A DNA stretch of 64,000 bases from Rufibacter roseus. GTDB taxonomy: Bacteria; Bacteroidota; Bacteroidia; Cytophagales; Hymenobacteraceae. The notes under the pieces were generated by a model. The model made no database searches. It worked only from the letters and a program-made list of their open reading frames with translations, and was not told the origin of the DNA. How positions within the stretch are numbered: the first letter of the stretch is position 1; every line of letters begins with the position of its first letter. A program made the translations under genes and the position numbers. Positions 26,396 through 35,748 of the stretch are shown piece by piece. The stretch covers positions 124,001 to 188,000 of the forward strand of contig NZ_LRML01000006.1 of assembly GCF_001647285.1 (NCBI RefSeq), written 5' to 3'.

Positions 26396-26983
26396 ATGTT
26401 CACAGGAATAATAGAAGCAATAGGAGAGGTTGTTGAGATGAGAGAGGAGCAGAGCAACAAACACTTTGTGTTGCGGTGTCCGTTTACCTCAGAATTGAAA
26501 ATTGACCAGAGCCTGGCGCATAATGGCGTATGCCTAACAGTGGTAGCTCTAGACGGTGATACCTATACCGTTACCGCCATTGCTGAAACTCTAAACCGCA
26601 CCAATTTAGGAGAGCTAAAAAAAGGTGATTTTGTAAACCTGGAACGTTGCCTTCTTGCCGGTAGCCGGTACGACGGACACATTGTGCAGGGGCATGTAGA
26701 CCAGGTTGGTATTTGCCAGAAAGTAGTAGACCAACAAGGAAGCTGGTTGTACCGTTTTCAGTATGAACCGCAGTCTGCCGGAAATGTAACCGTTGAAAAA
26801 GGCTCCATTTGTATAAATGGCATAAGCCTTACTGTGGTAGAATCTGGTGCAGATTTTTTCTCGGTGGCTATAATTCCTTACACCTATGATTTCACCAATT
26901 TAAAGTCTGTAAAGCCTGGTGACAAAGTCAACTTAGAGTTTGATATCATTGGTAAATACGTAGCACGGCTGTTGAATAAATAA
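26396..26983 (+). CDS. ribE: Riboflavin synthase, alpha chain
   Basis: Converts two molecules of 6,7-dimethyl-8-ribityllumazine to riboflavin. 195 residues from ATG 26396, giving the hallmark N-terminus MFTGIIEAIGEV. Two lumazine-binding repeats are visible: residues 1-95, and a second starting near 96 with DGHIVQGHVDQVG; each carries the GVCLTV / GISLTVV pattern. A TTG further upstream in the repeat array is not needed. No riboswitch-like element was recognised upstream. Confidence 0.96.
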   Translation: MFTGIIEAIGEVVEMREEQSNKHFVLRCPFTSELKIDQSLAHNGVCLTVVALDGDTYTVTAIAETLNRTNLGELKKGDFVNLERCLLAGSRYDGHIVQGHVDQVGICQKVVDQQGSWLYRFQYEPQSAGNVTVEKGSICINGISLTVVESGADFFSVAIIPYTYDFTNLKSVKPGDKVNLEFDIIGKYVARLLNK

Positions 26984-26986
26984 TTT

Positions 26987-27028
26987 CCTGTTTTTGGCCT
27001 GTATTTAAAAATTAAGGACAAAAACAGA
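26987..27028. repeat. GTTTT palindrome, copy 11
   Basis: CCTGTTTTTGGCCTGTATTT faces AAATTAAGGACAAAAACAG. It occupies the tail-to-tail gap of ribE and the PAP2 gene. Confidence 0.75.
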
Positions 27029-27031
27029 AAA

Positions 27032-27604
27032 TCAAGTAAGCCAATATGAGTAGCGCTGGCTAATAATTTTATACAAATAAAGACCTAGCCACGCTGCCAA
27101 ACAGCCAATAATGGCTCCAACCATTATATCTCCGGGATAATGCACACCCAGATAAACACGGCTATAGGAAATAAGAACCGCCCAAAACACCAAAAACACT
27201 TTTAGGAGCCATTGCCTTGGCTTAAGCAAAAAAATGACATATACGGCTATGGCAAATGAATTTGCCGCATGTGACGAAACAAATCCGTAGCGCCCACCGC
27301 AACCGTCCACCACAAAAATAGTTGCTCCCAGCACCTCTTCATGACAAGGTCTGAGCCTCTCAAAGAATGGCTTAAAAATACCTGAAGAAACAAAATCTGC
27401 CAGACCTACGCTTGCTGCCAGTGTAAGCACCATTAAAGCACCCCTGCGGCGGTAAAAGTAAATGAGCAGGCAAACCAACAACAGGTAAAAAGGGAACCAT
27501 ACATATTTATTTGAGACGAACACCATGAGTGCATCCCAGAAAGGGGAGTGGTGGCTGTTCAGCTCAACAAAAAGAGACTGGTCAAAAGATTTTAGTTTTT
27601 CCAT
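27032..27604 (-). CDS. PAP2-family membrane phosphatase
   Basis: 190-residue integral membrane phosphatase with about five helices. The three PAP2 signature parts are present: KPFFERLRPCH, SSHAANSFA and SRVYLGVHYPGD. Related proteins act on undecaprenyl pyrophosphate or phosphatidic/PGP lipids; the substrate cannot be told from sequence. ATG at 27604 follows the hemF stop by 2 bp, so hemF and this gene are probably translated from one message; a TTG at 27610 would overlap hemF. Confidence 0.92.
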   Translation of the reverse strand: MEKLKSFDQSLFVELNSHHSPFWDALMVFVSNKYVWFPFYLLLVCLLIYFYRRRGALMVLTLAASVGLADFVSSGIFKPFFERLRPCHEEVLGATIFVVDGCGGRYGFVSSHAANSFAIAVYVIFLLKPRQWLLKVFLVFWAVLISYSRVYLGVHYPGDIMVGAIIGCLAAWLGLYLYKIISQRYSYWLT

Positions 27605-27606
27605 GA

Positions 27607-28503
27607 TCAAGGAAGGTTTACCCAGTCAATACCTTTTCTGAATGATGCTAACGCTTCAGCTTCTGCTGTTCCCTCAGCCGGAGAATGGCTGTAGTGCCAA
27701 CTGGCTAATGGCGGCAAACTCATAAGAATAGATTCTGTGCGTCCGTTTGTTTCTAATCCGAATTTGGTGCCCCGGTCATTCACAAGATTGAATTCTACAT
27801 ATCGGCCCCGTCTGATCAGTTGCCATTCTTTTTCCTGCTCACTGTAAGGTAGATAACGGTTCTCATTTACTATGGCGGTATAAGTAGGGGCAAAGGTTTC
27901 GGCAACGGCTTGCACAAAGGCAAACCGATCTTCAATGCTTATTTCAGGGGTAGCAGAGAGCCGGTCAAAGAAGATGCCGCCCACACCTCTTGTTTCCTCT
28001 CGGTGAGGAATGTAGAAGTAATCATCTGCCCATTTCTTGAATTCTGGATAGTAAGTAGCGTCAAATCGGTCACAGGTTTTCTTGAGCTCCTGATGGAAGA
28101 AACGCACCTGCGGCTTATTTACATAAACAGGCGTGAGGTCAATGCCGCCGCCAAACCAAGCCTCTCCGTTACCGGCTTCAAAATAGCGCACGTTCATGTG
28201 GGTGATGGGCGCATGCGGATTCTCAGGATGCAGGACGACAGAAACACCGGTAGCAAAGAAATTCGGGTCCGGCAGCAGAAGAGCCTTGGCCGCTTTTTCC
28301 GGCAACACCCCTTCTACCGCAGAGAAGTTGACACCGCCCTTCTCAAAAACAGCTCCATTTTGAATGACTCTTGCAGCCCCGCCGCCGCCACCCGGGCGTT
28401 GCCAAAGATCTTCCTGAAAGCGGGCTTGGCCATCACAGTTTTCCAGTGCCGAGCTTAGTCGCTCCTGAAAATTCTTGAACCATTGTTCTATTTTCTCTTT
28501 CAT
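27607..28503 (-). CDS. hemF: Oxygen-dependent coproporphyrinogen III oxidase
   Basis: Oxidative decarboxylation of coproporphyrinogen III to protoporphyrinogen IX in haem synthesis; needs oxygen, so the host lives aerobically at least part of the time. 298 residues from ATG 28503. A longer frame (29 codons more) crosses palindrome copy 12 and is unlikely to be translated. Signatures: NPHAPITHMNVRYFE, GGGIDLTPVY, GVGGIFFD and GRYVEFNLVNDRGTKFGLET. It is divergent from the E1 gene. Confidence 0.96.
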   Translation of the reverse strand: MKEKIEQWFKNFQERLSSALENCDGQARFQEDLWQRPGGGGGAARVIQNGAVFEKGGVNFSAVEGVLPEKAAKALLLPDPNFFATGVSVVLHPENPHAPITHMNVRYFEAGNGEAWFGGGIDLTPVYVNKPQVRFFHQELKKTCDRFDATYYPEFKKWADDYFYIPHREETRGVGGIFFDRLSATPEISIEDRFAFVQAVAETFAPTYTAIVNENRYLPYSEQEKEWQLIRRGRYVEFNLVNDRGTKFGLETNGRTESILMSLPPLASWHYSHSPAEGTAEAEALASFRKGIDWVNLP

Positions 28504-28517
28504 GCGTATAAAGTTAG

Positions 28518-28558
28518 CCTGTTTTTGAGCTGTTTTGGCAAAAATAGGTCTAAAACAC
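28518..28558. repeat. GTTTT palindrome, copy 12
   Basis: CCTGTTTTTGAGCTGTTTT faces AAAAATAGGTCTAAAACAC. It sits in the divergent spacer 14 bp upstream of the hemF start, so it would be in the hemF leader or promoter. Confidence 0.75.
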
Positions 28559-28635
28559 ATTGATACCTCATCTGTTCTAGAATTTTGCATTCTGCGGTTT
28601 TACCCGTAATTTAGATGACAAACAAATGTTAGCTT

Positions 28636-30717
28636 ATGACTCCAGCTACTGTAGAGACCCCTACTCAAGTACACGTTGACCTTCTTCTAAAAGCCTATAA
28701 ATTAATGGTAACTGCCAAATCAATGGCAGACATATTTGAAGAAAACAGGGCCATCTCCAGTAAATATGTACACAGTACTTCCAGAGGCCACGAGGCTATA
28801 CAATTAGCCACTGCTTTCCAACTAACAGAAAGAGATTTTCTTTCTGTTTACTACCGCGATGAATCTATTCTTTTAGGTTTGGGCCTAAAGCCTTATGAGC
28901 TAATGCTACAACTCATGGCTAAAGCGGACGATCCCTTTAGCGGGGGCAGGACCTATTACGGCCACCCTTCACTCCGTCGTGCTGGTTTTCCGGTTATTCC
29001 GCACCAAAGTTCCGCTACCGGTATGCAGGCCATACCAGCTACGGGCATGGCGCATGCCTTGAAGTATTTAGAAACAGCCGGTTTAGAAGACTCGTCAGAG
29101 GGTCGGGTTGTACTATGTTCTTTAGGAGACGGATCAGTAACGGAAGGAGAAGTGGCTGAGGCTTTCCAGATGGCCGTTCTAAAGCAGCTACCTATTATTT
29201 TTCTGGTGCAGGACAATGGTTGGGGAATATCGGCTAGGGCCGAAGAAATGCGCGCCATGGATGCCTATGAGTATGCAGCCGGTTTTAAAAGCATGGAAAG
29301 GCTACGGGTTGACGGGGCAGACTTTGTCCATTCTTATACGGGAATGCAGGAGGCTTTTAGAATTGCCCGCCAAGAAAGAAAACCAGTGCTGGTTCATGCA
29401 ACATGTCCGTTGTTAGGTCACCATACCTCCGGCGTGAGGCGCGAGTGGTACCGCGGAGACAATCTTCAAGAGCACGCCCTGCAAGACCCTATTCCAATTT
29501 TAAAGCAGCAGCTACTGGCAACTGGTTCTGCTGAAGAAGAATTGTATGTTTTGGAAGAGCAGGTAAGGCATGAGGTGCAAACACAGTTTGATAAAGCGCA
29601 GCTAGCAGCGGATCCTGAACCAGCATCTTTTCATTTGCATGAGTTTGCACCCACCCCGGTGGTAGAAGAAAAAGGCCAGAGAAGCCCATTGAAAGGCGAG
29701 AAAACTACCATGGTAGATGCTGCCTTGCATGCAGTGGACGAGATTCTGAAACAATACCCTGAGGCTCTGTTTTATGGCCAGGATGTGGGAGGCGAATTAG
29801 GTGGAGTTTTCCGCGAGGCAGCTCTGTTAGCTAAGAAGTACGGTGACCACCGCGTATTTAATACACCCATTCAGGAAGCTTATATCATAGGGTCAACCGC
29901 CGGAATGTCTGCCGTAGGGGCAAAGCCCATTGTTGAGATACAGTTTGCTGATTACATATGGCCGGGCATCAACCAGTTGGTAGAAGAACTGTCTAAGAGC
30001 TGTTACCTGAGCATGGGCAAGTTTCCAATTCAGTCTCTCATTAGAGTTCCTATTGGGGCCTACGGCGGGGGAGGTCCTTACCATTCCGGCAGCGTAGAAT
30101 CAACCTTGTTAAATATCAGAGGTATAAAAGTGGTCTACCCAAGTAACGCCGCTGACATTAAAGGGCTGATGAAAGCAGCATTTCTGGACCCTAACCCTGT
30201 GGTCATGCTGGAGCACAAAGGCTTGTATTGGTCAAAAGTACCTGGTACCGAGGAAGCCAAAACAATTGAACCTGACGCGGATTATGTGCTACCGCTCGGC
30301 AAAGGAAACGTTGTGCAGCAGGCAAGCGAAGAGCAGGTGAGAAGAGGGAATTCACTGGCTGTCATTACCTACGGAATGGGCGTATATTGGGCAAAATCAG
30401 CAAGCAAGCAATTGCCCGGCTCAGTAGAAATAGTGGACTTACGTACTCTGAACCCTCTGGATTTTGAAATGGTGCAGCAGGCTGTAGAACGGCACGGGAA
30501 AGTGTTAGTCCTCACCGAAGAACCTTTACTTAATTCGTTTGCAGAGTCATTAGCCGGAAGAATAAACCGCACTTGTTTTACCAAACTAGATGCCCCTGTA
30601 TTCACGCTTGGTGCTGAAAACCTGCCGGCTGTGCCTTTGAATGTAGAACTGGAGAAAATGATGCTCCCAAATGCAGACAAAGTGCTGGCTGCCCTTACAG
30701 AATTGCTGGAGTACTAG
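28636..30717 (+). CDS. 2-oxoacid dehydrogenase E1, fused alpha and beta subunits
   Basis: Thiamine-diphosphate E1 component of a branched-chain or related 2-oxoacid dehydrogenase complex, with the two subunits joined in one 693-residue chain. The alpha-like part (about 1-345) has the ThDP motif GDGSVTEGEVAEAFQMAV ending in QDNGWGIS; the beta-like part (from about 355) has FYGQDVGGELGGVFREA, NTPIQEAYIIGSTAGMSA and a C-terminal transketolase-like domain. Such fusions are usual in Bacteroidota. The E2 and E3 genes are not nearby. It ends directly in a heptad array. Confidence 0.93.
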   Translation: MTPATVETPTQVHVDLLLKAYKLMVTAKSMADIFEENRAISSKYVHSTSRGHEAIQLATAFQLTERDFLSVYYRDESILLGLGLKPYELMLQLMAKADDPFSGGRTYYGHPSLRRAGFPVIPHQSSATGMQAIPATGMAHALKYLETAGLEDSSEGRVVLCSLGDGSVTEGEVAEAFQMAVLKQLPIIFLVQDNGWGISARAEEMRAMDAYEYAAGFKSMERLRVDGADFVHSYTGMQEAFRIARQERKPVLVHATCPLLGHHTSGVRREWYRGDNLQEHALQDPIPILKQQLLATGSAEEELYVLEEQVRHEVQTQFDKAQLAADPEPASFHLHEFAPTPVVEEKGQRSPLKGEKTTMVDAALHAVDEILKQYPEALFYGQDVGGELGGVFREAALLAKKYGDHRVFNTPIQEAYIIGSTAGMSAVGAKPIVEIQFADYIWPGINQLVEELSKSCYLSMGKFPIQSLIRVPIGAYGGGGPYHSGSVESTLLNIRGIKVVYPSNAADIKGLMKAAFLDPNPVVMLEHKGLYWSKVPGTEEAKTIEPDADYVLPLGKGNVVQQASEEQVRRGNSLAVITYGMGVYWAKSASKQLPGSVEIVDLRTLNPLDFEMVQQAVERHGKVLVLTEEPLLNSFAESLAGRINRTCFTKLDAPVFTLGAENLPAVPLNVELEKMMLPNADKVLAALTELLEY

Positions 30718-30813
30718 TTTCGTTGTTCGTTATTCGTTACTCGTTTTCTAATTGGTTTATTGATCGTTGATTTTTGATCTCGAATAACGAACAACTAATA
30801 ACGAACAACTATA
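30718..30813. repeat. Inverted heptad arrays (GTTnTTC units)
   Basis: The left arm (about 30718-30748) has units GTTGTTC, GTTATTC, GTTACTC. The right arm (about 30778-30813), read on the minus strand, has GTTGTTC, GTTATTA, GTTGTTC, GTTATTC. The two arms can pair and fill the gap between the convergent E1 and TamL-like genes, in the place where other junctions carry a GTTTT palindrome. Confidence 0.8.
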
Positions 30814-30822
30814 AATAAAGGC

Positions 30823-33279
30823 TTAAAACGGATACCCAATACCTAAGTTGAAGGTAGTTTGTGAGTTGGTGCTGAACAGTTTACCTGGCTCAAAGGTGGT
30901 CAAGATATAGCGGTTGCCCTCCGGACGGGCAGGGTCATAAACTTTGGTAGCAATATCAAAACGTAATATGGCAAAAGTAAAGTCTAATCTTACCCCAAAA
31001 CCAGTGCCCACTGCCAACTCTTTATAGAAGCGGTCAAAAGCAAACTCCCCTCCGGGCTGATATATTATTTCAGAGGAATTGGTGTCTTGCTGCCCTTCCT
31101 CAAATAACCAAATGTTACCGGCATCTAGAAATAGGGCGCCATTAACGTTAGTATTACCAAACCGGAACATCCTAAACCTCAGTTCTGAATTTAACTCAAG
31201 TAAAATCTCGCCTGGCTGCTCAAAGCTATGAATATATTCACCTGTTTCTCTGTTGATGCGGGCGCTTGAACCCGGGCCCAGGCGGCGTGGAAGCCATGCT
31301 CTCACACTTGAGGAACCACCGGCAAAAAAATGCTTGTCATACGGCAAAACCAATGATCCGCCAATAGGTTTTGCTACCCCGCCGTTGGCTCTGTACACAA
31401 ACATGCTGGTCAGCCCCACGGGGTGGTACCGGCGGTAGTCAAGGCTGGCTTTGGCAAATTTATAACTTGCCAGGTTGTTGAAAGCTTCTGCTAAATATTG
31501 CCCCAGAAAACCACCAGACTCCAAAAATATGCGCACAAGCTTGGCATCATTTGTTTGGTTGTAATTGGCGGTATTGTATAGGCTGGTGAAATTAATGGAA
31601 GAGACGAAGGCATTGTTAAAACTTTGCCGTAGCGGGTTTCCCAAAGAAGCCAATCGATCCAGTTCCTGCTGAAAGCTTTGTGATATACGCGGGGTACTGA
31701 TTATGTTGATATCAATAGGAGAGAAGATAAACTGGTGAATGTTCAGCCTTTGCCAGATATAATCATAGGTAAAATCTAAATTGGTACGCGTATATTCATT
31801 CCGGTCTACATACGTATAGCCAACCCCAAAGCGAGTTCTGGGGTTATAGCGGATCAGGATGTCATTTGTGCGGAAAGGAATCAGAATTTGCGGGAAAGTT
31901 ACCCCCATGTCCGCACCAATCTCTGTACGTCTACCTGCTCTCGCTTCACCTGCCTGGTACTGCCCTTCATAACCAGCCCTGCCGCCTATGTCAAAAATTT
32001 CAGCGCCCCCAAAAATGTTTCGTACCCTAAACCTAATACTGGCGTAAGGGCCAGGAATTCCTTCTGTAAAAGTACCACCTATTTCAGTGGTCTCCTGGTA
32101 CCGAGGTAGGGGAAACGTATTGATCTGAGCATCAAGCAAGCCAAACCTAGGATTGTCCAGTGCCACTGAATCTGCCACCTTGGTATAGCTGATGGTGGTG
32201 AACTTGAACATGTCCATGTTGGAGAGAATACGCTGGTTGTTCAAAGTTCTGGTGGCGGAATAGGTTTGACCCGGCCTAAGTATGATCTTCCGGTTCAATA
32301 TCCTTGGCTTCACCCGCTGGTTGTAAGCTAAATAATGCACATCACCCAAGGTCACTGTGTCTCTGGTCAATCCAAACCTGTTCAATCCTGCATCAGAATA
32401 AAAATACACGTTGCGCAAAGAATAGATCTTGTGTAGAGAAGTATCAGTGGGATTGGCGACTAATGTTTTTAATCTAACGGTATAGTCGGTGTAACTGGTG
32501 TCTGCGGTGAAGGTGACAAACTGTTGCCGAAAATCATAAAAGCCGCTATTTTTCAAGAGCTGCTCTATGCGGGCACGCTCCATCGTAATCACGCTTTCGT
32601 CATAGCGTTTGTTTACTTGTATCAGACTTGGGTTTTCCGGTGCCTTCAGAAGTTTTAGTAGTGCCGTGTCAGCTAACTCATAGGTGTGCTGGGAAATAAT
32701 ATAGGGTTTATCTTCCTGAATGGTGATGGTGGCAAAGACTTTCTTTTTCTTGGTCTCAGTTGAGGAAGTCACCGTACTCCGGAAAAAGCCTTCCGCATTT
32801 AAATAAATTTTTATCTGTTCTTCAGTATGAACCAGTTTTAGAGAGTCGAAAATGGCTGGTGGTTCCCCAACAGTACGCATTAGCCAGTTGCCGTCTTCCA
32901 GTTTCACTTGCTTTTTGGCTAATTTTCTTTCTTTTTTTTCAATCAAGCGGTCAACCTCTACAGAGTCGCTTCCGGCTTTCTGAAGCTTAAGGTTGTATTC
33001 ATTATTTATCTCTGCTATTTTCTCCCTGATCTTTTCTGGGTTATAGAAGCGCTTGCCTAAGTAGTACAGGTTCAGGTACAAAGGATAACCCAAGACCTTT
33101 CGGTTGGGAGTTTGCTGGTATAGGGGAACAATTTCAGATTTATTGGTTTGGTCTACTCCCTCCAGGTCAATTTTCCACAGAAGCCGCTCTTTTTCTGCTA
33201 AGTGGCGGGTAGGCGAGCAGCCCATACCCAGGCACAGCATTGTTAATACCGCGCCGAATACGTAAAATCGTGGCGTCAA
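30823..33279 (-). CDS. TamL-like BamA/TamA-family outer membrane lipoprotein
   Basis: Large Omp85-superfamily protein, about 818 residues. From TTG 33279 it begins MTPRFYVFGAVLTMLCLGMGCS, a clean lipoprotein signal with lipobox LGMGC. An ATG at 33321 is also in frame but would overlap the divergent methyltransferase gene. Residues ~40-430 form the periplasmic POTRA-like part and the C-terminal ~380 residues a beta-barrel ending in an aromatic (NLGIGYPF). Bacteroidota TamL, a lipid-anchored TamA relative paired with TamB, has this make-up. No tamB lies beside it. Confidence 0.88.
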   Translation of the reverse strand: MTPRFYVFGAVLTMLCLGMGCSPTRHLAEKERLLWKIDLEGVDQTNKSEIVPLYQQTPNRKVLGYPLYLNLYYLGKRFYNPEKIREKIAEINNEYNLKLQKAGSDSVEVDRLIEKKERKLAKKQVKLEDGNWLMRTVGEPPAIFDSLKLVHTEEQIKIYLNAEGFFRSTVTSSTETKKKKVFATITIQEDKPYIISQHTYELADTALLKLLKAPENPSLIQVNKRYDESVITMERARIEQLLKNSGFYDFRQQFVTFTADTSYTDYTVRLKTLVANPTDTSLHKIYSLRNVYFYSDAGLNRFGLTRDTVTLGDVHYLAYNQRVKPRILNRKIILRPGQTYSATRTLNNQRILSNMDMFKFTTISYTKVADSVALDNPRFGLLDAQINTFPLPRYQETTEIGGTFTEGIPGPYASIRFRVRNIFGGAEIFDIGGRAGYEGQYQAGEARAGRRTEIGADMGVTFPQILIPFRTNDILIRYNPRTRFGVGYTYVDRNEYTRTNLDFTYDYIWQRLNIHQFIFSPIDINIISTPRISQSFQQELDRLASLGNPLRQSFNNAFVSSINFTSLYNTANYNQTNDAKLVRIFLESGGFLGQYLAEAFNNLASYKFAKASLDYRRYHPVGLTSMFVYRANGGVAKPIGGSLVLPYDKHFFAGGSSSVRAWLPRRLGPGSSARINRETGEYIHSFEQPGEILLELNSELRFRMFRFGNTNVNGALFLDAGNIWLFEEGQQDTNSSEIIYQPGGEFAFDRFYKELAVGTGFGVRLDFTFAILRFDIATKVYDPARPEGNRYILTTFEPGKLFSTNSQTTFNLGIGYPF

Positions 33280-33292
33280 ACGTAGTAAGATT

Positions 33293-34039
33293 ATGATCTC
33301 AAAAGGACTTTTGAAGTACATTAGGTCACTGCAAATAAAGAAATATCGGCTGCTTCACCAAGCGTTCACGGTAGAAGGTGAAAAGAGCGTAGTAGAACTG
33401 CTGCAGTCAGGTTTTGAGGTAGAGACAGTTCTTGTTACGGAGTCATTTCAACAAAAGCATACCCACCTGTTGCAGAAAGGTTTTACCCTTCATATAGTTA
33501 CCGCCGAAGATCTGGCTAAAGCCGGAAGCATGGAAAGTAACAACGCGGCTTTGGCTGTGGCTAAAATGCGACCATCCCATGCTTATTCCTGGCCAGAAAA
33601 TGATTTGGTACTGGCTCTGGATGAAGTAAGGGACCCGGGCAATTTAGGTACTATTATTCGCATAGCAGATTGGTATGGTCTTAAAGACATCTTTCTTTCG
33701 GAAAACAGCGCTGATTTCTACAATCAAAAAGTTATTGCGGCTACCATGGGTTCTTTTACCCGCATAACGCCTCATTATGTTGATTTACTGCAGTTTTTAG
33801 AAAAAAGGCCCCAAAACACTCAGGTGTACGGAGCAGCATTGCAAGGTGAAAACGTTCACCGGTTGTCATTATTACCGCAAGGTGTGTTAATTATGGGCAA
33901 TGAGGCTCATGGCATTAGACAAGAAATAATGGAACTGGTGACAAAACCAGTACACATACCAGGCAGGGGTGGGGCCGAGTCATTGAATGTGGGTACCGCA
34001 ACCGCCATTTTGCTAGATAACTTTTACAGAAGTCTGTAA
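33293..34039 (+). CDS. SpoU/TrmH-family RNA methyltransferase
   Basis: SAM-dependent 2'-O-ribose methyltransferase of the SPOUT knot family, 248 residues. An N-terminal substrate-binding domain (VEGEKSVVELLQSGFEVETV) is followed by the SPOUT domain with LDEVRDPGNLGTIIRIADW (motif 1), IMGNEAHGIRQEI (motif 2) and IPGRGGAESLNVGTATAIL (motif 3). It could act on rRNA or tRNA. Its start is divergent from the TamL-like gene with little or no gap. Confidence 0.93.
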   Translation: MISKGLLKYIRSLQIKKYRLLHQAFTVEGEKSVVELLQSGFEVETVLVTESFQQKHTHLLQKGFTLHIVTAEDLAKAGSMESNNAALAVAKMRPSHAYSWPENDLVLALDEVRDPGNLGTIIRIADWYGLKDIFLSENSADFYNQKVIAATMGSFTRITPHYVDLLQFLEKRPQNTQVYGAALQGENVHRLSLLPQGVLIMGNEAHGIRQEIMELVTKPVHIPGRGGAESLNVGTATAILLDNFYRSL

Positions 34040-34135
34040 CCATTCAATTCATTTATACTAAGTCTCTTTTAGAGGGCGTTTCTAGTAAAGGATTAATCTC
34101 CTGATAATTGTTCAACCTACTAAACATACGGAACT

Positions 34136-34390
34136 ATGAAATGCCCCGCCTGCCAAGAAACCCTTCTCATGAGCGAGAAGCAAGGAATAGAAATTGATTA
34201 CTGCCCCAACTGCCGTGGCATCTGGTTAGACCGAGGCGAGCTGGAAAAAATCATTGAACGCTCTGCCGACCATTATTCAAAGAAGGAAAACTACGACTCT
34301 GATTATAAAAAGTATGGGTACGGTGAATATGGTAAAGGTCAGCACAAACACCATAAGAAGAAGTCTTTCCTGAGTGAATTGTTTGACTAG
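34136..34390 (+). CDS. zf-TFIIB domain protein
   Basis: 84-residue protein with a four-cysteine zinc ribbon: CPAC at residue 3 and CPNC near 26 followed by RGIWLDRGELEKI, the signature of the zf-TFIIB family. The rest is charged and rich in Lys, Tyr and His (KHHKKKSF). Probably a small metal-binding cytoplasmic protein; function unknown in the family. Confidence 0.88.
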   Translation: MKCPACQETLLMSEKQGIEIDYCPNCRGIWLDRGELEKIIERSADHYSKKENYDSDYKKYGYGEYGKGQHKHHKKKSFLSELFD

Positions 34391-34437
34391 AACAATGAAA
34401 TAAAAGTAGCGGGGTTCTTCAATGAGCCTCGCTATTT

Positions 34438-34476
34438 CGCTTTTAAGGCTAATTTTTAAAAATCAGCCCTAAAAGA
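34438..34476. repeat. GTTTT palindrome, copy 13
   Basis: CTTTTAAGGCTAATTTTTAA faces AAATCAGCCCTAAAAG. It lies after the zf-TFIIB gene in a convergent junction that also has a normal terminator. Confidence 0.75.
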
Positions 34477-34535
34477 GAAATTCAACCTGATTGTATTCAC
34501 TGATTTTCAGGACAATTTCTGCAAGGTGTAAAAGG

Positions 34536-34564
34536 AAAGGGAGCCTCAGCTGAAGCTCCCTTTA
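34536..34564. terminator. Terminator for the outer-membrane-protein operon
   Basis: AAAGGGAGC and AGCTCCCTTT pair around CTCAGCTGA, with A- and T-rich ends usable in both directions. It lies 34 bp past the stop at 34598. Confidence 0.8.
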
Positions 34565-34597
34565 CCTAACAAACCAACTAAAGAATTCTTATGCTAC

Positions 34598-35716
34598 TTA
34601 TAGGTTCCATCTGATACCTACGGCCAGAGCATTTCCTGAAGGGCCGAAGCCTGATTCAAACATGTCATTCAGGTTGTATTTGGCGAAGATGTCCATGCTT
34701 CTCACCCCAATGAATCCAGAAACGCCATACTGAACATCGGTGAGGTGGAAGTCATCTTTCACTTTCACAGTTTTAGTGTCTCCACCTTCTGGGTAAACAA
34801 CTTTTGTTTTGCTGCCAATCATGTAGCCAAGGTAGCCACCGCCGCCAATTCTGAAGGCTGTATTGCCATCTTTGTTTTTCACGTTAAATGAAAGCTCCAG
34901 CGGAATGCTAAACGTGGTAGTGGCCAACTTGCTTTTCTCCAGGTTCAAAGGTTCAGCGGTAATTATTCTGGCACCGTCACCATCATCAACCAGCATTTGG
35001 TTGTCATCGAACATATAGTTGTGGAACTCAAAGCTAAATCCGTAAGAAACACGGGCTGGGCTGCCTTTACCTCCTAATCGGTGATGCCATTTGTTGTTGA
35101 TGCTGAAGTAACGAGAGGCAATAGGTCTGAACTTTACACCTACTCCGCCTTCGGGGGTAGAGGTGTTTACCCATCTGTCAGCACCATAGTCCAGCTGAAT
35201 GTCATGAGAATTTTTGCTGTAGCGTTCCTTCTCCTTCTTTTCTTTCTTTTCAGCGATCATGGTGGTGTCTTTTCCTATTTTAACACCAATGGTGGTTTTG
35301 TCCTCTTCCTCTTCAATGTCAACACCTACGCGTACATTTTTGATCTCTTTATTAATGATCTGCTTTTTATCGCTGTTCGCCTGAGTGATGGTGATATTGA
35401 CATCTTCACCAGTCTGAGACTGTTGTCTATCTATAGTGACAGTGACAGGGTTGTTGGCGGCACTTTGCCCTGCTCTTTCTATCTGATCTACGTGTTTTTC
35501 CAGTATGGTAATGATAGAGTCGATGCTCTGCGATTTTAGACTTTTCACATCTTTCAAGTCTTTCACCACTACCAGTACCCTGGCGTCGTTTTTAAGCTTG
35601 ACAATAAGAGTATCCTGTACTGGAGGAGTAAAATTGACTTTCGTTTCAGCACGAGAAGGCAAAGCGATTCCAGCAGCCATTATGATGGCCGTTAGCGGGG
35701 CAAACAAACGTTTCAT
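34598..35716 (-). CDS. Secreted outer-membrane-type protein of a sigma-factor operon
   Basis: 372 residues, no named family. Residues 1-23 are a signal peptide ending SRAET. Residues ~30-150 are charged and helical with ISI-type repeats (SLKSQSIDSIITILEKHVDQ). From about 165 there are alternating strands with glycine and aromatic residues (GGGGYLGYMIGSKTK, GIRWNL at the end), typical of a small outer-membrane beta-barrel. It is the third gene after an ECF sigma factor and its likely anti-sigma factor, and so may be the regulated product. Confidence 0.75.
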   Translation of the reverse strand: MKRLFAPLTAIIMAAGIALPSRAETKVNFTPPVQDTLIVKLKNDARVLVVVKDLKDVKSLKSQSIDSIITILEKHVDQIERAGQSAANNPVTVTIDRQQSQTGEDVNITITQANSDKKQIINKEIKNVRVGVDIEEEEDKTTIGVKIGKDTTMIAEKKEKKEKERYSKNSHDIQLDYGADRWVNTSTPEGGVGVKFRPIASRYFSINNKWHHRLGGKGSPARVSYGFSFEFHNYMFDDNQMLVDDGDGARIITAEPLNLEKSKLATTTFSIPLELSFNVKNKDGNTAFRIGGGGYLGYMIGSKTKVVYPEGGDTKTVKVKDDFHLTDVQYGVSGFIGVRSMDIFAKYNLNDMFESGFGPSGNALAVGIRWNL

Positions 35717-35748
35717 GGAAATTGGATTTTAAGGGTTCTTTGGTCTTT

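Noticed and set aside
28504..28590. Upstream extension of hemF
   Set aside because: It is encoded by palindrome copy 12 and spacer DNA; the ATG at 28503 fits the family.
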